A DNA stretch of 64,000 nucleotides from Anaspis maculata (taxonomy: Eukaryota; Arthropoda; Insecta; Coleoptera; Scraptiidae). The stretch spans positions 34,703,979 to 34,767,978 of the forward strand of contig OX421963.1 of the NCBI GenBank assembly GCA_949128115.1. Direction: 5' to 3'. Position numbers and translations under genes: made by a program. The notes under the pieces are model-generated. The model had not been told where the DNA came from. It made no database searches and worked only from the letters and a program-made list of their open reading frames with translations. Shown here piece by piece: positions 31,151 to 42,725 of this stretch (positions are counted from its first letter, which is position 1; each line of letters opens with the position of its first letter).

Positions 31151-31424
31151 AACCTGCCTATTTGGTCCTTGAGGACCTAAGCTATCCACCGGATAAAGTT
31201 CAATCTTCAACGGCTGTAGCTTTATTTCCCGAGGAGAAGTTCAACTTCATCGAAGTGCACAGGAGATCTCTGTTTTTTGAAAATAATGATAACGATGTAT
31301 GGATAACAAAAATAGTGCCCATTGGCCACCCTTGGAGACATCAGCTATTAATCGGAAAAAAGTTCCAAGACTCTTGTTTCAATTCTCGAGAAGGAGTACA
31401 GCGTCTTAATTTCTGCACGGACTC

Positions 31425-31425
31425 G

Positions 31426-31474
<49 letters not shown>
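31425..31474 (+). repeat. (CAGA)n microsatellite
   Basis: About 12 copies of a CAGA tetranucleotide lie inside element copy A. Confidence 0.97.
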
Positions 31475-31476
<2 letters not shown>

Positions 31477-32529
31477 CGGCCACATAAGCGTCATTCTGTT
31501 ACTTATATAAAAAAATGTGCTCCAACTGATTTCGACCTCCTGAACACGAATATCGGGTTCACTTTTGAATTGGAACATTTCTTTTTTATCGAAAAACCGA
31601 AAAAATGGTAGCCTTGTCACATGATTTTTAGTGATACCTACCTACTTTTTTTTTGTTATTGAGCGAACATGTTTCGTAATTTGAGTGCCATTATCCTTCA
31701 GGTACCTAGTATTGGCTATTTCAAAATGTTCAATTACTATTTCGGCACGTCTGATTTTAAATTTGTAGGGTCGTGTAATATGCGCCGAGCCGTGGCTTTG
31801 CGGCCGTTTTCAAAAATCGATAACAATTGACCTAACGGTCGGATCGAAGTGGGGTTTTTGTCAAAAGAAAGTTCAAATTGTTCTCTAAATATAATGCCGT
31901 ACATGCAGTGATGTATTTCATTAAGAAATTGTAGTTGCCTGCATATCGCAACTTTCTACATCTTACCGCGAATGCCAGCACTTGATCGGCGAAGCCGCCC
32001 TACACCAAAATGTTATTTTTGTAATTGTTCATGATTATTTCGGCAACATTTTTCTTGATTCGCGTACCAAGGCCATAAGCTACCCATTCGAGTTGAAATA
32101 TTTTCTGTATTGAATTTCGTTTTGTTCGGAGGAAAGGATATCAAGCACCAGCAAGCAACGAATAAATCATTTGCGGCCGAGCCGTAGTTTCGGAGTCATG
32201 TTCAAAAATTAATAACTACTAATCGGCACATCGCACCGATGTGAAATTTTCATTAAAATAAAGTTCAAATCATCCTCTAAATATAACTCCGCATATGTAT
32301 TATGGTAAAATGATAAGATCGGGTACTTCCTCGCATGTGATAACTTTCGAGATCAGGCCGGCTTCTGAAATGCAGCATTCAACGGCGATGCCGCGTCACA
32401 CTAAATTGTTATTATTGTCATTGTTTATTATTATTTCGTCAAGATTTTTCTTGGTTCGGGATACAAGGTCATGAGCTACCCAATGGTGTAAAAAATTTTC
32501 GCAAAAACCTTTTCGTCTAGGACTAGATG

Positions 32530-32574
32530 CGGGGACGGACGGACGGACGGACGGACGGACGGACGGACGGACAA
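32530..32574 (+). repeat. (GGAC)n microsatellite
   Basis: About 11 copies of GGAC precede AAAGCGAGG near the right end of element copy A. The same position in the other copies carries 2-3 units (45254) and about five units (52828). Confidence 0.97.
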
Positions 32575-32797
32575 AGCGAGGACAAAAGCGCCTTCCCGTT
32601 TGGAGAAGTGCGCTAAAAAGCGTTAGAAATGGGGTGCTACCGGCGCACGATGAAGATACCATCGATAGATAGTCAAAAAGAAGAAATCAGAAGAGAGAGA
32701 GAGAGATACTCTAATTACATTAGGTACCTACTCTGTTTAAAAATAGTTTAAAAGAACGAGGTTAGTTCAGGAATACGGAGCTACGCTTCCAACCAGT

Positions 32798-33319
32798 TTG
32801 CGGACTGGCAACTTTGCGGTGATTAAGGAAATTTTGTGCCTCGAATCCTATCCGTACGATGCTGACTTCGGCTGCTATAGAACTGGTGGTCCCATTCCCA
32901 TTCCAAGAGGGGATCGCGGCATATCGGTTGACCTTTCGATGTCAATAGCTCCAGCCATCCATAGTCTAGTTTCCTACATGTGTGACCTCCCCCATCACCA
33001 GACCGTTGATCTCCCGGTTTTCGCTGATGAAAATGACTATGGTAATAATAAAGAAGCCAGTCGAAAGGAGACGACGAGAATTACACGAGATGGGTTTCTC
33101 TGTAGTACACACACATACAACAATCATTTTATTGAATGTATGGTGAAACCGCAGCGTGTATCCTTGAACCAAACTCGCGCGCCGGTAATCAGATACAGGT
33201 GTGACGAAAACAAAGAAAGAACGCAAAGAAGCGACCAACAACGCCAAGAAGTGATCAATAATTCAAACACAACGCCGGAGATGGAGCTTCACAGAGGAAT
33301 ATATGAAAAGGACCGATGA
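32798..33319 (+). CDS. open reading frame of unknown function, 173 codons
   Basis: A frame starts MRTGNFAVIKEILCLESYPY and ends with TGA. It is longer than most random frames in this AT-rich DNA, with a neutral first half and a charged, R/K/E/Q-rich second half (ENKERTQRSDQQRQE). No signal peptide, membrane segment or known domain is recognised. It lies between two repeats and has no visible intron partner. It could be a chance frame, a degraded gene or a lineage-specific gene. Confidence 0.2.
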   Translation: MRTGNFAVIKEILCLESYPYDADFGCYRTGGPIPIPRGDRGISVDLSMSIAPAIHSLVSYMCDLPHHQTVDLPVFADENDYGNNKEASRKETTRITRDGFLCSTHTYNNHFIECMVKPQRVSLNQTRAPVIRYRCDENKERTQRSDQQRQEVINNSNTTPEMELHRGIYEKDR

Positions 33320-33508
33320 TTTGAGTCGGATTGCGGTCTCATTGGACAGGACACGACGTGTGATCGATACAACCAAATTTCGTTATTTTATGGACGAATA
33401 TGTAATTCAGAATGTTTGACATCTATTATCATCGCAAGCGGCTATTAAATATGACATTTTCATTGGAAATAATGCGTTTTTGGAATCCGGTATGTTTTAA
33501 ACTACTAT

Positions 33509-34074
33509 TACAGGGTGTTAAGTACTGGCTGTAACGGTTCAAGTCAAAAAATAAGAAGACACATGGCCCTAAAATGCTTATTCAAAAAGATACAGGGTGT
33601 TGAGTTGCCTCCCTTTAATAGTTTTTTACCGTTACTTTTGAACCGTTCAACCGATCAAACAAAATAAATCTTTGTCGAACAAACACGCGTTCCACCAAAA
33701 TTCTTTAGAGGTGAAGATAACGGGAGATGCCCTCCTCTTTTTTCCCCTATTTTCTATTCAGCCCTATATATTCATTTTTGAAAATTTCTCGTATTTTTCA
33801 ATTCTACGTTCAATTTAGACAAAACAGTTGCTCTTGCAAAATTTTAGTGAGGCTTCGTTTTCGAGTTATTTGGACTCGAATGTTTGGAAAATATTTCAAA
33901 ACCACCATTTTCCAGGGCCTAAGAATAAAAATCCAAGATAGTAAAAAGATTTTGAAAAGTCAAGATCTTTTCAAGAAAGCATTTTAGGACCATGAGTTTC
34001 CATATTTTTCAGCTTCATTTTTGATAAACAATCATCCCTCGAAGTTTGTTACAACTTGTACCTAACACCCTGTA
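33509..34074. mobile_element. TIR element, TACAGGGTGTTA ends
   Basis: The left end TACAGGGTGTTAAGTAC and right end GTACCTAACACCCTGTA form an inverted repeat that continues weakly (CTGTAACGG with its TTGTTACAA counterpart). A second left-end-like TACAGGGTGTTGAG lies at 33594. The body (33640-33960) matches about 63400-63720: GAGGTGAAGATAA, GCTCTTGCAAAATTTT, AACCACCATTTTCCA-like and AAGGCCTAA-like blocks. It is a non-autonomous, Tc1/mariner-like element by its ends. Confidence 0.7.
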
Positions 34075-34653
34075 TATGGTAGATTATCGTATATGGTCGT
34101 ATATCGAATCGACTGCTCACAAAGTGTAGATAAGCTTTCATACTGAACTCGATTTTGACTTCGAAAACGCATCATTTCTAAAGTAAACGTCAAATTTCAC
34201 AACCGCCCGCGAGTTCAAACAGCAATTAAGATGTATAGTGTGATCAAATAAATTCATAATTCAGGCACGCTGTAACGTGTGAAACGTCTGAGCAAATTTA
34301 TTAATGTTCTGACAACGACGTTCAGTCGAATGCAGTAGTTTCTCGACGCACGTTTCTTCTGGCACAGCCTGCCTAAATTATAAATTTATCAATAATTGAT
34401 CACACAATATGCCCTCGGGACCTTAAGCATAAGGGTCGTACACGTATGAATATCTCGTATTTCGGAAAGATGAGGGTCATAAATGGAAAGCTAATTTTGG
34501 CTCCTCATTATCGTTGGGTGGCACATGAAAAATTTAGCGGCAAGAAATTGAAAGGAGCACGCAATATAAAGTACCAACTCTGAAAATAAAATCTCACACG
34601 AAAACCCTAGCCGATACCATACCATACCTACGGGTGATGTAGGTATGCGTTAA
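34075..34653. other. unassigned stretch
   Basis: Nothing recognised. Confidence 0.35.
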
Positions 34654-34865
34654 TAGTATATTATATACCAAGGTTGAGAAAGTATTATTATAGCTGAAGC
34701 GCCAGTTTAGATCCCGAAGCGCAGCTGAGGGATATAAGGCGCTGAAGCTATAATAATTTTCTCAACCGTGGTTTATATAGTATTTTTTTTACTACTAGAA
34801 AACCGCTATTCTAATTCAGGGAGAGGTTAATAATGATGCACTTCACGGCTAGTAGTGAAAAAAAG
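34654..34865. repeat. two adjacent hairpins
   Basis: CAAGGTTGAGAAAGTATTAT, then AGCTGAAGCGCC (34669-34702) pairs with the inverted block 34738-34775 around a 35-base loop. Next to it, TTTTTTTTACTACTAG (34787-34802) pairs with CTAGTAGTGAAAAAAA (34848-34863). These are probably MITE remnants. Confidence 0.6.
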
Positions 34866-35372
34866 CCATTATTACGCACTCGCACGTCAATTTTCTTTTT
34901 AACTCAAGGTGTTTTTTAATCAAGATTCAATATTTAAAATGAACGTAAATTTCAGAAAATATACACAACACCAAAGTAAAAGTAAGGAAAAGTATCAGAG
35001 TTTCACTATTTTTCCCTCTATTATTAAATCCATTCGGAGGCACTTTGCTCAAAACATGATGATTAGCTTTGGAGTATAGGCAGTTCTGGAACTTATTGAA
35101 CCCGATAGGTATCGAAGTTCAATAATTTGATGTCAGTGAAGATAGTTTAGGGCTTAGGGTATAACGTTCTAGATCGTTCAAAACAAATTAAACAAAATTA
35201 ATCAGAGGCGCTACACCCTCCTGACCTTTGATCCCTAGCATATTCCCTTTACCCTTTGCGCAAACACAGCAAGCCCGCCTATAATTTAATGTCGAGTATG
35301 ACTAAATGTACAGTTTCAAAAGCAATCCAACTAGGAGCAGTTAACTGTTCACAAGTTCTATTAGAAAATCAA
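34866..35372. other. unassigned stretch
   Basis: Nothing recognised. Confidence 0.35.
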
Positions 35373-35756
35373 TGGACAGGGAGCTGGTGCCTCAAAACTT
35401 ACGTCATAAAGTACATGATTTTAACCCTGTAGGTCTAATGTGCGTTGATAAGGTTGTAGAAAATTTCTTTGTCTTACATGTCAGACCCGGGGGCTTTAGG
35501 CTGGTATAGGCTTGTCAATTTTCGAAAAATGTCAAAAATTTATGTCATGCATGCATATTTATGGCATATATTATTGCCGATAACATTACGTAAACATTAA
35601 CATCATTGTGGACAGGCTATAAAGCCCCCGGTCTGACATGTGAGACAAAGCAATTTTTCTCGCAATTTTTGACAACCTTATCAACGCACATTAGATCTAC
35701 AGGGTTGAAATCATGTGCCTTACGACGTAAGTTTTGAGGCACCAGCTTCCTGTCCA
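35373..35756. mobile_element. 384-bp inverted-repeat element
   Basis: The left arm (35373-35516) begins TGGACAGGGAGCTGGTGCCT and the right arm (35610-35756) ends GGCACCAGCTTCCTGTCCA. Further matching blocks include CTAATGTGCGTTGATAAGGTTGT and GTCAGACCCGGGGGCTTTA with their complements. The loop is about 90 bp. No target duplication is clear. Confidence 0.8.
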
Positions 35757-38700
35757 CAAGGGAGAAATTTGACATCATCGTCCGGTATTGTATCTGAGGT
35801 CGTAAGAGCATCAAAGCATGAAAAAATCATATTTTGATCTGCCAGTATCTACAAACAGAGTGTCCAGGGCTTCGGAGTTGAATCCAGAAAATTTCACAAG
35901 CGATGAATAAAAATGACATTACGAGAACATTTCTGGGATGTACTATAGAAGATCAAAGTATAAACCAGAAGACTATTAAAGCATAGTGACAACTCTAGAA
36001 CCAAAAAGACAAAACAATGCCGGTTTTCATGGTCGTTGTTCTAGGGCCAACTTTTTTCTTTTTTTTTTTATTGCCCTCCCTGTACCGCCTCTTGACTATT
36101 TCAGTCAGTTTATCAATTGAGTGCTCTCCACGAAAGTAGAAAAAATTTTTCTGGACATTTGCGCTTGTTCTTCGGATTTCAATGTTTGTGCACATCAAAT
36201 TGCAAATGTGTCATTGCTTCTACAGCTATTAAGATTCACATAAGATAATTATTATGATAAGGGATCTCGTCCTCTTCATCACGTATTCTACACAGTGCTC
36301 CGTTAAAGCTCAGTTCTTCCATCCCGGGTTAACTCTATCCCGAGGTTAACCATATCGTCCGTCTCCTCACGGTAACTACTGACTTTTTGAATTTTTCGCA
36401 TATCGATCCTTCTTCAAACATTCTTTATGCTAAAACTAATGATATAATCAGGCAAACCTAGATCGAAAATGAGAGAAACGGCTCATCTTCTTATTTTCGA
36501 TAATATACATCTGCCAAATAATGTCGCTAGTTTTGCGTGAAGTCACCAAGTTGTAGAATTTCTTCTGCTATAGCTCGTGAGTGGCACCTCACGAACAGGC
36601 GTAGATGCCTTAGTCCCGAGGTTCCCATCCATGTTGTTCTCTAGTATAGATCCTTGATTGTCCTCGTCGCGGTCCTGCATAACATTCAGCATGAGTTCAG
36701 GTCCTACTACTCGTATTCTAGGCTTTCACTAGCTCCTTTCTTTGTATGAGGTCCGCTATTTCGTTTTTCTTCTATGCTCTACTGTTCTAGGAGCCATTCC
36801 AAGATTACCCTATTACTCAATTTGTTGTGACAGCTTTACCGCAGGTCGTTTTTGCATTTTGGAACCACAACGCCAGAGCCGGAAGTTTTGCTTGAATTTT
36901 GATTTGTACTTCATTATAAGTTCTCAGCCGAAGCCTATTCCACAGACAATCCGTCTCACCCTTCATATGAAGCCTCTGAAACGTGGTTCAGGAAGACTTT
37001 GTTCTACCTCACACATCTTGTAGTTACAAATAATATAATTGGAGAAATACTTTGTCCGTAGCTACTTTTTTGTTTCAATCCAAAATTACTCCATTACTAG
37101 TATCGCTCTTCGCTGTAACTCTCACAAAAAAGCCCTAACGAGAAAATAATGAGGGCGCTTCCAACGGGAAAAATTGATGCCCAAATCGTAAAAGTTGGGC
37201 GACAATTCGGCACGCAGTGGAAGTCGAGCATACTTCCCATTACCGGTTATTTTTGTCCGTAGGGTTCGCGGTGCATTTATGGTTGGTGCACTCCTCTATG
37301 ACTTTCCCTAAGTTCACCTAACCTAGGAAAAGGTAGAGATCTCTCAACGATAAATTCATTTGAGAAAAACTTTACGCCAGTAAATAACCGCTGAAACTAC
37401 TGCTGTTTGCGTCTGGGCATTGCAATAACTCTTTCCCGTTCTAATAATCTTTCCGCAGATTCCTCTCGCGACCTCGAAGAGAAATAGCGCACGCTTGCGA
37501 TTAAAAACAAACAAGTCTGATGTTCTCTGGTTTATCTCCAGGTGGAGTTTCATATCGTAGGAACATACAGGAACATGAGCTCTCCAGCTCCACACCCTAA
37601 TAAACTGAAAGTTTCGTGCCGGTTAATAACCCAGATTTGCACATAAACGAGCCTTTGAGGAGTTCGAGGGGCCCAGATGATGATGACGGCGTTCAGGTTC
37701 AACGCTCCAGCTTGGCCATCACACATAATGATCTGATTTTTGTTGTGCTGTTCCATCTCACCCATGATGGACGACGACTGAGAGTACTATACACCACCTC
37801 TACACTGGTGCGCTTCAATTGCCACAATAATCACTCGGCGTATCTGATTTTATTGCTCTTCTCTTGTGCTCTGACTGCGAGCGCAGGACAAAACGGACCA
37901 TTTCCTCGTATGTATAATGCAAATGTAGATCTTTCTAACAGCAGTTAAATGAGATCGAATCATGATTGACCGACTACTTCTGCGATTTATTACCCTGGCA
38001 GTATAGTACCAGTGGCGCAAAAAGCCCACACCACCACATCGTCAATCTGCGCGAGGCCTTCCTGGATTAGGTAGGTCACTCGGTTCTTTCTTTGGTCACA
38101 CAATCGGACAAATTGCTCAAGTTTTTCAACTTCCCAGGTGTGTGTGTCACTCCCGTTCGACTATGTCTATTTTTGCCACACTCAAAACATTAAATTACTT
38201 TGATTAGTATACGCTGTACACATGCATAAGGTGTCTGCCGCGAGACAAATTGGTGCCGTAATATAGAAGTATCACTTTTTACAAACAAGAACAAGTGCAA
38301 TTACGTTCTTTGAAAATCGAATTGTTAGATCTGAACAGTATCGAAAATGAAAGATAATAATGGCTCTGGCATGCTAAGCAATCCCATGCACATTAAGCAC
38401 TCAACTGAACAGACATCCGCCTTTTTGCTTATCTACACTATGCAGTAATTAATAAGCAAATAGCCTGCGCCCATTACATGCTACGGTGAATTTGAGTTTC
38501 CTTCCGAGGTTCCCATGCCGATGACCACACCTTTGCGCTTTAGGGAGTCGAATTTGATCAAAGATGTAATTGGGTCACTTAACATTATTGATAATGAGCT
38601 TTCAGTGATGTTTCACTTCTGATTAAAGTGCGGGGACGGAACAATCCCGTCATTTCCCAGAGTGACTAAAGCGCTCTGACGAGCCTTCTGGTTCTCAGAA

Positions 38701-40230
38701 TTCGCAACCTACAATAGCCTCAGAGAAATCTTGCTCCGAAAACTCATGTTACTCGTCACGATGTAGATGCACATGCATTTCGAAGTGACGTCTTCAACCC
38801 TTCAGTGGAACAAAACGTTCCCTTGTATACTGATATGAATATGTCAAGTTGGATTGGGCCGTTCATTAGTAATAATTGTAAAAGATCCGTCATTTCAGTT
38901 GAAACTTGAAAGAGAAAACGGGATGGAATACTCTAGATAGTTACAGAATAGAACGAACAAAGGAGAACTTTGATATGGTCTCAGCCTGTGCTCAAGTCGA
39001 CAGACAATCTTTCCATGTAAATGCTCTTCTTGATCTTCACGTTAAGTTACCCATATCGATGTGGAGGTTGATATGAACTTTGATGCGATTTTCAACTCTG
39101 TCCCGTCGATAAATTCAGAAGACGCTCCTCTCCAACCCAGACATAATAAAGCACCATAACTATACCGAGGGCGCGCACTCCAGAGCCTAATAACCCCGGC
39201 AACTTGCCGAAGCGTGTGCCGTAACACAACGTGGAGGAGTTTGAGCGGTTGCTTTACACTTTGATTACACAAGTTTAAACGCCTTCGGGGTGAAACATAC
39301 TCAAGTGGTTTCTCCTCTCCGGCGATAAAGACGAAACTTTAATTGATTATCATCACCTGGGCGTCGACGATGGACCCATCATCACCAGAACCCGAAACTG
39401 GGCTATTTGAAAAACCTCGTTTTCTATGCGCTTTCCCCAATATACATACAATACTATTTACTCGAAACTCTTCCAAATGGCGTTGAATTTAAATAACTCG
39501 ATGAAAGAAAGCATTTAAAATAACGGATGGCTTCCCAAGTCGCCGGTTCCAATTAAGTTCTACTGCATTCCTTCAGGCAGGCAGTATAGTGTAATGACAC
39601 GAAGCACGCCATTTTTATACCACGCACCATATGCGCATATGAGGGTGGTGGCCGCAGATGTGCCACATCCATCTTTTGTTGGATGAAACTGATGGAAGAG
39701 AATTGCACAAATCGCAGAGTGAGGAAGTAGGAATGGAAAAGCGTGGAGCAGAAGAAACTCACCCAGGAAATTGAAGCCAGGCATGTAATGTTTGCGTATT
39801 AATGACATGCAATTACACAAAAGCGCGGATGGTAAACGGTGTTAAATCGAGTGTTTGATGAATACGTACGGATCCTCGCATGATGAAATGTAGCAAAATG
39901 TATGTACTAACTTAGAAGTCGTTGTGGCATAATAATGGCGGATGATAATGCATGAAATTGGCGTTATCGTGTGTAGATTTGACTTTCATTATTTTCGAAA
40001 TAACCCATCGCGGTTCCATTCTAATGGATAAAAGGAAGAAGTGCTGAATCATGGGCTCGTAGTCAACAGGGACAACAGATTAACATATTTTTATCTGTTT
40101 TCCCTGTTGCCAGCAACTGGTTTGAGGTTCAGGGTTGATACTTTTAGCAAATAAGAAGTACAAAATGTGGCCTCAAAACATTGTATCGTGCACCTGGATA
40201 AATACTCAACAATTCGAAATAGCCCATAAG
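35757..40230. other. long stretch without recognised genes
   Basis: About 4.5 kb were read on both strands. Open frames reach 110 codons (37616-37948, plus) without domain, signal or splice support. No transposon ends or tandem repeats were recognised. Possibly fax 5' intron or intergenic DNA. Confidence 0.35.
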
Positions 40231-41285
40231 GTCCACTTCAAATTAGAGTTGATTTCGCAAGGGAATCGCAGTTGAATTTGAACACAGAGAATCGAAAAAA
40301 AAAGTAGACTGCACAGTGCACACTGGTATCTAACATATTTTGAAAATGCAACATAACGGAGATACAAGCCTTGAAAGTTGAGCTAAAAAAGTATTTTCCA
40401 ATCGTAACTTTCAAACTGGTCAACCGATTTTGCTCAACCTCACAAATATTCCTGAAATAACCTACTATGCTTGGTAATCGAATTCGCACGGAAAAAATCA
40501 GTGGTCCAGAAAGAGTTGGCATCTTTTTTGTCTATTAACTCCTACGTCACTAGCAATTTTTCGAATTGATGGCATTTTTGAATTCTGGGTTTATTTACCT
40601 AAAATAGGTTTCCACCTGGAAAGTTATGATTAAAAGTGCTTCATTTTCGAGATACATATTTGAAGATGAACGTTTAAAAGCCACTTAAAATACGGATCTG
40701 AAAATTTCAATTTTGAAAAATTGATGGTTTTTATTGTTGATGAAGTCGATTTTCAAGTTTTCGTCGAGAAAGTACAAATTCAACTGAAGAGTCGGAGGTT
40801 TTCCTAAAACTGACCTTTCGATGTTTCGGTCTTTTTGAGATGTTCTGAAAACGTGAATCTTCAAATATTTCGAGAACTAAGCGTCAAATAACAATTATTC
40901 ATTGGACACTTTTTTTTAGACAATGAACATGAAATTCAAAAATGACATCCCTTTTTCAAAATCTCCAGTCAGTGGCGTAGAGTTAGGGAATGAAAAGAAG
41001 CTGACCCCTTCAATTTCTGAGCCACTGGTTTTTTCCAAGCAAATTCGGTTCACAAGCAATCAAGTACATTTAGGATATTTTAGGAATGTCTCTTCTCAAG
41101 TTGAGCAAAATCGGTTGGAGGGTTTCAGGGCTATAATGAAAAAACGATTTTTTACTATCCCAACTTTGAAAGTGTCTCCGTTACTTTGCGTTTTCGAAAA
41201 CGTTTTCTGGGTGCAGTTTACTTCTTTTTCGATACGAATTCAACAGCGACTCCCGTTGTGAAATTAACTCCAGTTTGAAGTGGAC
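40231..41285. mobile_element. long foldback element, GTCCACTTCA ends
   Basis: The left arm (40231 to about 40590) and right arm (about 40920-41285) are diverged inverted copies. GTCCACTTCAAATTAGAGTT is matched by the complement of AACTCCAGTTTGAAGTGGAC. TTGCTCAACCTCACAAATATTCC is matched by GGAATGTCTCTTCTCAAGTTGAGCAA, and CAGTGGTCCAGAAA by its near complement. The spacer is about 330 bp. No protein is recognised. Confidence 0.75.
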
Positions 41286-42600
41286 TTGAATCACACAGAA
41301 ACCAGACAGCCAATATCGTGATTATCTACATAATACAAATAGGTGAAAGAGGGTATAATAATAGGATGTATAGAGACACTCTCCGAAGACTAGCCTATGC
41401 TTTTGGTAGACAAGCATCTCTGACCACGCGAGCTCCGATAACTCTGCCGTTAAACTATTATCGAAAACGATTTGCTAGCCCTTTCAAGGCAAGAGCAAAT
41501 AAGTAAATCTAATTGACAGAATCACTTTAAAAGCCGCCATTATCGCCACCGTTTCACGATTCAATTTATCCTCCGCGTTTCACAGATTTTTATTACGGCG
41601 TTAGAGTCATTCTTGCGGAATTAGTTGCAGCAATAACAATAATTTTGATAAAATCTCGGGAGCTTAGCTTCACCACAGCACTTTACGAGCATCGATTTTT
41701 TCCAACACAAAACACACCTAGCGGGTCCACTTTGTGGCACATTTCTGATGCTCACTCGTGACAACTGCCATGACGTTCTGTGCGACGTCTCTTACCTGAA
41801 ACAAAAAGAACAAACATTAGTACTGAATTATTGTAAAAATTTGAAAGTGCATCGTAAAACAGTAAACTCTTTACTGCACCGCGCTAGCTTACTTGATTGA
41901 GATTGTTTTAACCTACATTATTGTTGTATTTCTCGCAGCAAAGTGGTGATTAATTGAAATTGAGAAAAATCTAGTCTTTTCCCGCTAAGTGCAGTACAAT
42001 TTACGGCTCTTGCGGTATTTAATAATCGCGGAAAAGCAGCAACTGCTCAAATAATGATTTCATGTACAATTAACCGTAGTGCATATTCAATTTTTAATCT
42101 GTTGTAGCAGTCATGGAGTTAGTAGGTAGGTACAACCTACTCAAGACTGTAAAAACTGCATCTTCTAAAATGAAGTTTTAGTTAATTAGACAGCTGGAAG
42201 GCAGCTGCAAATACGGGCCGAATTTCATATGGACCGCAGCTATTGTTTCAAAAAGTACCGATGTTGCCGATGTCTAGTTAACAAACTAGGTGAAACTGGA
42301 AAAATAAGAAGGGTAACTTATCCGAGAAAATAAATCGACTTTATTTTCCGATCAGCGAATTAAGTGAATCACTTTAGTCAGACTTACTTTGTTCAACTGG
42401 AGGTAAACCCGACTGTTTTTTTTTCCATCCCTGCATCAACTACTTGGTTTTTTCCGTGGGGGTTTTTCAGTAACGATAACAATGACAAAAACGACGAAGT
42501 ACTGTAGAATTAACATTCTTGGATCAGTGGGTGATTTATCACTGGGGGTTATGTTTTAATGGCTTTCTCGTTTCATCCCTTTTCCCGGAGCATCACCACA
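41286..42600. other. unassigned stretch
   Basis: No gene recognised. A GTAGGTAGGTACAACCTAC tract occurs near 42124. Confidence 0.35.
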
Positions 42601-42725
42601 CGATAGTAGATGGGCCCCAGTACTAGGGAACGCGTGAAAAAGTCCATCTGACCCAGTGCGGATTTGAACCCGGGACCTTCGCCTTTGAAAGCGAGGCCTA
42701 GCTCACCGTGCAACCGGCTGGGGCT
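42601..42725 (-). repeat. tRNA-derived SINE-like sequence
   Basis: On the minus strand the tRNA-like part (42722-42648) has a B box GGTTCAAATCC, an anticodon-loop-like TTTCAAA and partial acceptor pairing (CCCAG with CTGGG). The T stem has mismatches, so it is unlikely to be a working tRNA. It looks like a different SINE family from those at 3.6 and 25.0 kb. Confidence 0.55.

Larger units (their letters stand above)
30669..32620 (+). mobile_element. dispersed element copy A, CTCAGTAGCGCAC / (GGAC)n family
   Basis: The left end is GAGGCTCAGTAGCGCACTTCC (about 30670) and the right end is GGAGAAGTGCGCTAAAA (ending 32618). Together they give an inverted repeat with core AGCGCACTTC. The same left and right ends recur at 44806-45315 and 51836-52895. 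All copies carry a GGAC tract followed by AAAGC shortly before the right end. This copy also contains 118-bp tandem repeats and a CAGA tract. No protein is recognised, so it is non-autonomous. Confidence 0.65.

Noticed and set aside
31162..31620. 149-codon plus and 90-codon minus frames with RQTD or CLSV repeats
   Set aside because: The repetitive peptides are translations of the CAGA microsatellite.
5868..42725. Functional tRNA genes at 5868, 25020 and 42648
   Set aside because: Only the T arm and B box are well formed; acceptor or anticodon arms do not fold properly, so they are treated as tRNA-derived repeats.
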